From NCBI GenBank assembly GCA_009746045.1, contig RPFO01000213.1, positions 11,496,150-11,560,149 on the forward strand: 64,000 nt of DNA. Direction: 5' to 3'. The DNA is from Mesostigma viride (lineage: Eukaryota; Streptophyta; Mesostigmatophyceae; Mesostigmatales; Mesostigmataceae). A program made the translations under genes and the position numbers. The notes under the pieces were generated by a model. That model worked only from the letters and a program-made list of their open reading frames with translations, was not told the DNA's origin and ran no database searches. Within the stretch, counting starts at the first letter, position 1, and each line of letters begins with the position of its first letter. Positions 30,154-39,100 of the stretch are shown here, piece after piece.

Positions 30154-33100
30154 ATGGATATAGCGGATCCTGCTGAGGAGATAAGGGGCCTGAAGACTAC
30201 TCTTCGCTCCAACCAGAAAATTATTGCTGAGGTGCGCCGAAAAGTACTTGTCCCTCTTCTGTTTTAGCTTTACTTGCTCCTTGGCGACGTAAAGGTCGCC
30301 GTATACTAAAGACCTTGTAGATCGTCTGCTCGCCGAGAGAAATCTTTGCCCACCTTAGGTAGCTGATGGTTCTTCTTCCTCCCGTGGTTCACTCTACAAG
30401 CAGATGCAAGAAGAGATTTCCAGGGCAACCGCGGCATTGGAGGAAAAAGTAAGCGTTGTTTGACAGCCTGTATGAATCCCACTTGCTTTGCCGTTATGAA
30501 ACTGCCTGAAATTAGCGCTGTGGGGTTTCCGCAGTTCGGCGCTGTTCGCGCCGGCAAATGATTTTCCCCAAGGGTAGCATCCACATTCACCTCACAGTCC
30601 TGCACGGCCTGCTCCCTGGCGGCCGTTGGGCATATATATGCAAATTCACAGGCTAGTGCATTATTGCTTGACCAAGTATGGGTAGCAAATGACATAGGGC
30701 GGCTCGGAGAATTTCCTGTGCCTGGGCAACAGAAAAGTAAGGGGATGAATGTGTGTCCGAGCATCTGCATGTTTGCATTTGTCCGCATATGCAAGTATAC
30801 CTCTGGGGCAGGGGTGGAGCTTCTCTTGTCATGCTGACAGCCGTCATGGACCAGGGAAATCCGCTCGTTGCAAGTAAACCTCTGGGGCAGGGGTGGAGCT
30901 TCTTTTGTCATGCCGGCAGCCATAATCAACTAGGGAAATCCGCTCGTTGTGTTCGTTGCAGGGCCACAAACCTGACTGGTTCACTCATCCATGGCTTTGA
31001 ACACGGGTTTCTGATATGTAGATAAGGCTGGTGCGCGCACAAGATGTCTGTTCACCACTGTCAATGCCAACATGATTGCAAGCCAACCCCCTTTGCGGCT
31101 GTAAATGCTGTGTCCCCATGAGCACACTGGGGCCACACCAGGACTCTCCTCGGGTCCTCCCCACAGACGCCTGTGCTATTTTTAAATATCCAATGTGAGG
31201 CCTTTGCTGTAAGAATACTTCCTACTGTAGCGCGTTTCCAAAACTGTGCCATTCGTGCCAGTAACATGACACACTACCCTCTCACTAACCATAACCGTAC
31301 AAGCATGCCATCACAGAAGTTGCCTACCTTCGAAGGTATGCAAGTTATCCACCACCATCCCGTGCCAACAGCAGTCACGAATCCCCTCCCCCCCCTCCCC
31401 ACGGCACATTGTGCCAAAACCCACCCCCCAATGAACCCCCATCATCGACCCTCCCAAAGAAGCCCGTGTCTAATGAAAAGTGTGTCTAATGAAGATAAGA
31501 GTGCGTGTTGGATGAAGTTGAAATGAGTAATACACCCCCTTTAGATGAGTGGCCGCCCCCACGAAGCCTAGAGCTAGTGCCTGCCCTGGCCTGGTCACTC
31601 TACCTCGGTCACTCCATCGCAGTCACTATTTCCTATTCCACACGCATGTCGGATGTCGTGTACTGGCCGCCTCGCCCCTGACACTTTATCCTGTTCACTC
31701 TATCCACGTTCAACTTATACCTGTTCACTCTATCCCCGGTCACTATATTCCACGGCCACAGGACGACCGCATCCAGGCGCTCGCCCAGGCCAAGGAGCAG
31801 GCGCTGGCCGCCGCCACTGCCGCCGAGCAGATGCTGCAGGCACACACCTCCAGGGCGGCGCCCTCGCAGGTGTTCGCGATCCAGTCGCTGGAGGCCGAGC
31901 TCAAGGCCAAGGGTGCAGAGGTTGGCTTACTGTTCTTTTACTTGACTAGGCTCCAGGTGTTGCACATTGTCGGGTGTCCGCGATCCAGTCGCTGGAGGCA
32001 AAGCTCAAGGCCAAGGATGCAGAGGTGCTCCATTGTCCGTTTACTTCACAGACGTGGGTCATGGGCCGGTTAGCTTATTTTACAGGTGGTGCACGGTAGG
32101 TGTCGGCGATTCAGTCACTCGATGCGGAGCTGAAAGCCAAGGAGGTGGAAGTAGGCCGTTTGTGCGCGTGGCTCTCCCACCTTAATAATCTGAGTTTTTA
32201 CTTAATAGCCAATGGCATGGAGGGAGGAGGACTGCGGGACTAGTTGCTTTTGTTGGAATGCGAGGGGCAAAGGTGAGCTTGATCTGAACTTAGCTGGGCA
32301 CAATGACCAGTGACCCACGGCTGCTGTTGACGCCACTGACACCTGCTCTTTGAGCTCGTGCAGTTTACTCTGTGCATGCAGTTTACTCTGATAATGTGTC
32401 CTTTTTCTGTCCCTCCCCCAATATATTCCCCATCCCTTTTTCTCGTTTCCCTCAATTTGAAATGTTTGCACGTTTTAGTAATGCCACTCAGTCTGATCTT
32501 ACTGGTGATGCTGATCCCTTTTACTGCACCACCACCACCACCACCACCACCACCACCACCACCACCACCACCACCACCACCACCACCACCACCACCACCA
32601 CCACCACCACCACCACCACCACCACCACCACCACCACCACCACCACCACCACCAGCAGCAGCAGCTCACGCGCATCCGGTGATATGATCCCTTATGCTGC
32701 CGCCCCCACCTCCCCCAGCTCGCACGCGTCCGGTGATGCTGATCCCTTATACTGCCACCCCCCACCCCCCCAACCCCCCCAGCTCGCACGCATCAAGGAG
32801 GAGCGCGACTCGGCGGAGCGGCTCCTCAAGGCGCGCGACGCAACACTGGCATCGGCCACCAAGAAGGCGGAGGGCGCCAAGTCCACGCAGAGCACACTGG
32901 TGGACTTGGAGAACAAGAACCGGGAGCTCAAGGCGCAGTCGGCGCAGCAGCAGGTAATGGGAGAATCCAGCTCACGGTGGTACATCAATTTGAAAAAGCT
33001 CAAACCGCACGCGTGCCATCCTCCGTGACGGAGGATGCTGCGTGATGCGGGGCTTTTTTAATTTTGGGTGTCCACCCCTTCCCATGTTCTCCCATCCTAT

Positions 33101-36100
33101 GCATTCACCCCACCAGGAGGAGAACCGCGCGCTGGCCAAGATGCTGACCAAGTTGTCTCGATACTATCCTCTACTATACGTGTGCTATACTGTGCCCCCC
33201 CCCCCCTTCCCCCCCCCCCTCCCCCAGGTTTAAGAATCCCAGATTTTTCATTACGGGACCCTGGATTACTTTACCTCTACTAGGAGACTTTTTTTTCTAC
33301 TAGTATAGGAGTAGTAGAATGTAGTAGAAAAAAAAATTAATCTCACTAATTGAATCATATTAGTGAGATTGTTTAAGATTGTGAGCCCTGGATCGGTCGG
33401 ACCCCATTCTGAAACGTGTGTGTGTGGGGGGGTATATGATATGCTGCAGGAGGAGAACCGCACGCTGGCCAAGATGCTGCGCGCCAAGTCGCAGCTGGTC
33501 GAGAAGCTGCAGGCGCGCACGGCACAAGCCGAGGCGGCGATTTCGCGGTCGGACCAGGCGGACCGCATCACGGAGATGGCCAAGACGCTGAAGGACCTGG
33601 AGGTGAGGGGGTGAAGGGCCTGGAGGCGAGGGGTGAGTGGCCTGGCCATCCGGGGGGTGAAGGGCCTGGGAGTAAGTTGGTGAAGGACCTGGGAGTAAGG
33701 GGGGTGGGGTAGGTGGGGAGGCCATGAAGGACCTGGGGGTGATAATGGCCTTCGTGCTATCATGTCTTTTCTGATGCTATCCTCAATCAACGGGTCTGGT
33801 ACATCCACTGGAGTGGCGTCTCTGAACATATGAAGCCACATCTGCGCAGGTGACGAGGAAGATACTGGAGGGCGATACGTTTGAAAGTTTAGGTGATCAC
33901 TGTGGCTTATGCGTGCAGGAGGAGAAGGAGATGCTTGGGCATGATTCATACACAATTTTACTTGCTCACTGTGGCTTGGCTTGGTCACTATGGCTTGTGT
34001 CCGCTGGAAGGGAAGAAGATGCTGGTGCTTGATACTTAAACAAATACAATGCTTTGTCACCATGGCTTGTGTGCAGGAGGAGAAAAAGATGCTGGCACGT
34101 TATACTTACACTAGCACAATGCTTGGTCACTGTAACTCTGTCACTCTGGCTTATTGTGCGTAGGAGGAGAAGAAGATGCTGGAGCGCGACCTGGCGCGCA
34201 CGTCTGCGGTGGCGGCGCGCGTGACGGCGATCGGCGACCGAGAGGACGGCATGGTACCCGTCAAGCAGTGGATGGAAGAGCGCCGCTACCTGCAGGTGGG
34301 GCCGCGTAGACACGCCAGCATGCTAGAGCATGTGTAGTAGTTGCAGTACGTGTGGGGTTGCGAGGACGGCATGGTGCCCGCCAACCAGGGGGGTGGAGGA
34401 GTGCCGCTTTGTGCGGATGGGTCCTCAGTAACAAGACGCTGAGTCAAGAGGTGCTCACAGGACAACAGGGAACCTTATACGAACTACCGCCGCTAACTTA
34501 GCGGGTTTATCGCGGCCGTTGGATCCATCATCGGACGCTCCAGATTGTCGGAGGCTAACGTTTTAACTTTTTTCATTTAGCCTTCGTATATCCAAACTTA
34601 CATGAACTAACCGATTACTCCTATACACCTTGTGTGCTACACTGTAAATCTCATGAATGTCTCGTCTCCCCCTCGTGTCTGGGCGCCGCGTACCCCCCGT
34701 GTGCACCTGCCCCAGGGCCAACTCAAGCGGCTTCAAGAGAAGCTGGCCATCGCTGAGAAGAACGCCAAAGTGGACGACCTGGTCAAGGTATGGGGGGGGG
34801 GGGGGGGGGTATCCAACGTGTTTGTGGGTGTGTAGAAGCTGGCCATCGCCGAGAAGAACGCCAAAAGTAGACGACCAGGATTTGTGTGCGTGTGTGTGTG
34901 TGTAGAGCGGGTGGGTGGGCAGGTGGGTGGGTGGGGTGGGGAAGGGACGGTGGCAATCTTAGTGGGAACAAAGGTGGATACTGAGCGTGCTTTGAGTTTG
35001 TGCATGGATGGAAGCCTCCTCCTTGGTCGCGCACATGCACCCCTTAGCAGATAGGCAACATGCCTCTCTGGCACGCGCCTTACCCTCCGCATGCAGGGGC
35101 ACGCGCCCCCTAACCCCTGATAACCCTAAACCCTACACCTGCGAGCGCTTGGCAAGGCAAGACGTTCTTAGTCAGGTCATCATCGCTGTTTTCAATATAC
35201 TGCTCAGGGTCTGCCATCCGTCACCTTGTTGGAGAAGCCTTGGATTTCCCAACAATCTAAAACAAAGGCCTTGCTCGGACACTGGACAACTGCTCCTACC
35301 TAGCATCCCGTTGCACTAAATGCTCATGGTAGCAGTCATAAAACGGACAATAGCTCGCTGTCTCGCTATCAGCTATCAGCTATCCTATCTGTTATCCTCC
35401 TTCGAAACCACTGTCATCGCCTCTTTTACCCCGCACCCCTTCCCCTCTGTAGGCCATCCTGAGCAGGCGCCGGAACATTTTCAGGTATCATGGCTGCCTT
35501 CCCACGCATGTACGTGTAGTACCGACTCATCCTGTATTTGTTGAGCTTTGCTTATGTTACATGTGACATGCGGATGGGCTCAAAGGGGACCGACCTGCCG
35601 TAGGTAGCGTAGTACTAGCGCTTGACGAGGGCACTGCGCAGGCCGGACTGTTTGTGCCGGCGCTGAGTGTGATCCTGAAGTGCAGGCCTAGGTAGCTTCT
35701 AAGGTACGCCACTAGACCTTGTACCTGCGCCAGGCGTGGCGCATCTGTGATGGGCAGTCAGTACTTAGAGTGGTGAAGGGGACGTTGGGAGGCCTCTTTT
35801 CAGCTTCGCAACTTGATCCCAGCATTTGCTGGCAAAGTCAGCTGGCCACTATGGCGGCTGCGCTGAATGTCAGACAATGCTGTTGGCCTCTCCGGGCGTG
35901 TCTAGGCCTACAGTAAAATATTTTTTTTCGCCGACCAATACCTGCCACGGTAATGGTTGGGGACTGGGGGGCATCTACGATTTGAGAGAAAGGGCGTGAT
36001 TTCCAGCCCTGGGCCCACCGACGATTCCCCTATGCCCCTGGGTGCGGCAAGCAGCTCCTTGACACTGGGGGTGCTGCATTCTAAGTGGACAACGTCGGGG

Positions 36101-39100
36101 AAGGAGCCATACAGGCCAGGGCCAGCGGCTACGGTGGAAAGAGTCACAGGCGGAGGCGAATCTGCCCTTAAGCGTGGAGATGGCTAGCGCAGGGTGCCGG
36201 GTAGCCCATAACTGCCAGGAGCCTGACAGCGGACCGGATCTTTCGGCCTGTGGCCAGACGGGAGGTTCGGGGAGGATGCGAGGCTGGAGCAAATCTTGGC
36301 GGGAGGAGCTCGCTCTTCATCATAGCCCAGTTTTTTAGCAAAGAATGGCCGCCTGGCGGGGCTGAGATTTTGGCTGCTTCATCGCCTTTGCCCTTTTACC
36401 CTGTATGATGCATTATAGGAAAGACAAGAGTTCGGTTCTCCAAGGCGGGCCTATGCCACAAAATATGTGTGCCACAAAATATTTCCTACAAATTCACAAG
36501 CCCTGGTCGGGGCGTTGGCTAAGCAACTTTCCAGCCAAAGCTCCGGTAGGGTAGAGGGCCTATCGCCACGATGGCTTACCGCCAGGAAATCCCAGCCTCA
36601 GGGGTGGGGCTGGCGATGGGTCCTGGGCTTGTGAGAGGGGGTCCGGGGGCGTAAGACATAATGAGCAGCCGCTGGAAACTGCCCCCCCTAACGGGGGGAA
36701 CGACATGGGTGCCGCCCTGCGTCCGCCGGGAAAACGTAGCGGCCACACGGGGGCGGCAGTAAAGCCGCGGCAGCGTGCAGGAGGGGGGCCATGGGCGGAG
36801 AGAAACTCGGCATCAAGGTTGGCGACAGTCTTGGTGGCCATGTAGGGGGTGTCGGGGCAACACCTTGTGTTCGAGTATGCTGGGCCCCCAGCATGGTGCT
36901 ACAATAACCAACTTGATAATGATGAGCACTGATTTTGAAGGTGTGGTATAGTCCGTACATATAAAGCCTAGCACACAAAAAATTATGTAAAGCAAATGTT
37001 TCTCTTGGTGGGAAGGAACTAAAATTGACCAAAAGCTAGAAATGTATTTGTCGAGCTTTGCTCATTCTATATGTGACATGCGGACGGGCTCAAAGGGGAC
37101 CGACCTGCCGTAGGTAGCGTAGTACTCGCGCTTGTCATGAGGGCACTGCACCGGCCGGCCTTTTTGCGCCGGCGCTGAGTATGATCCCGAAGTGTAGGCC
37201 TAGGTAGCTTCTAACGTACGTCACTAGGCATTGTACCTGCGCCAGTTGCCAGGCGTGGCGCATCTGTGATGGGCAGTCAGTACTTAGAGTGGTGAAGGGG
37301 ACGTAGGGAGGCCTCTTTTCAGCTGCCACCCACCCACCCACCCACCCACCCACCCACCCACCCACCCACCCACCCACCCACCCACCCACCCACCCACCCA
37401 CCCACCCACCCACCCACCCACCCACCCACCCACCCACCCACCCACCCACCCACCCACGCTGCTAGGAGGGGCAACACCTCGTGTTCAAGTATGCTGGGCT
37501 GACAGCATGGTGCTACAATAACCAACTTGATAATGGGGATGTGCACTGATTTGGAAGGTGTGGATGGGCTGTACGGATAAAGCCTAGCACACGAAAATTT
37601 ATGTGAGATATATGTTTTTCTTGGTGGGAAGGAACTCCAATGGACCAAAAGCTAGAAATGTATAGTACTGATTCATCATAAGAAGCTTCTTGCCCAACGC
37701 CCCATCCTCTCCCCCTATAGGTCAAGGTCAAGTTGCGCCAGTCACTAAATCCATGTAACCCAAGTTTCATTGGCTCTTCCCCCTCCCCCACTTCCCCTAT
37801 TCCCTAAGTTTCCAGGCCGGCCAAGTTGGCTCCCTTTCTCTTCCCCCCTCCTCTCCAGGGCAAGCTGCGCCAACGCCTGGATAGTGGATACGTTTAGGTA
37901 GTTGTTTCACGGTTGCCTGTCAGCATGCCCATGTGCCCTGGCACTTTTTACACATCCAATAACAAAATTGCTGCCTCGTGTTCTCTCCCCTAGCCACAGG
38001 CCAAGCTGCACCAGTGTCTGGATGTTGTTAAGGATTGTGGTGGCCGACATGAACTACAACATTTCTACACACAATACCAACTCTTCAAGAAACTGTCTGC
38101 CCAACCTGCCATCCCCCCCCCTGCAGGTTAAGCTGCGCCAGCGTTTGGACGTGCTGGAACAAAGCATGCGACCCAAGCGCCGCATGTCCGTCTCCGCTTT
38201 CCCTCCCCGGAGCGCCAGCAGCCTGTCCGCCACCACGCCAGGCCTCGACTTGGACACGAGCGATGCGGACAGTGGGATGCGTGGGGGTGACGGCGCCCGT
38301 GGTGATATTTCGCATGCCAGCAGTGCAGGTGGCAGCATGGCGGACGACGTGGTTCCTGCCGTCATGTTCGAAACGCTCCAGAAGGAGGTGCTTGCACTGC
38401 GCAAGAAATGGGCCAACACGGGTGGCCTGCTGACCGAGAAGGACGAGACCATCGAGGTGAGTGAGGGGGGGGGGGAGGAGGGGGATGGCTCAAGAGCGTC
38501 TTCTTGAGATAATTATGGTGGCTGACCGAGAAGGACGAGTGCATCGAGGTAAAAAGGGGGGGGGGGGGGGTTGGGGCATCGAGGGGCGTTTTATGGTAGT
38601 GGAGCCACATTGTATCGCAGATCGTTGTTCAGGTGCTCACCAAGAAGAACGAGACCGTTGAGGTGAGGGGGATCAGCTAGGGGCGTTTCATCGAGGTGGT
38701 TTCTAACCGAGAAGGACGAGATTGTTGAGGTGAGGGGGAGGAGGGGGGCGCAGTAGGGACGTCTATGTACAGTTGCTCTGTGAAAAGGACGGAGGGCACC
38801 GACGTGAGTGGGGGGAGGGGGCCGAATAAGGGGCAGTTTATCAACCAACCAGTTTTTAAGCCTGGTCGCTCACTGAGAAGGACAAGAGCATTCGGGTGAA
38901 GGGTGGGGGGTGGGGGGTGGGGGGGTGGGGGGTGGGGGTGGGGGGGGGGGGGGGGGGTGGGGGGGTGGGGGGTGGGGGTGGGGGGTGGGGGGGGGGGGGG
39001 GGGGTGGGGGGGGGGGGGGGTGGGGGGGGGGGGGGGGTGGGGGGGGGGGGTGGGGGGGGGGGGGTTGGATGGGTGTGTGTGTGGGGGGGGTAAGTCATGT

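Noticed and set aside
30306-30929. 207-codon minus-strand frame
   Set aside because: It runs through MAP70 exon 2, an intron and a 79-bp tandem duplication, and has no family signature.
32499-32789. Poly-Pro, poly-Thr and poly-Trp frames
   Set aside because: Translation of the (CCA)n microsatellite in a MAP70 intron.
35452-35483. Possible MAP70 exon (AILSRRRNIF) with AG and GT borders
   Set aside because: Its length breaks the phase between exons 7 and 8, which join directly in frame and match MAP70 without it.
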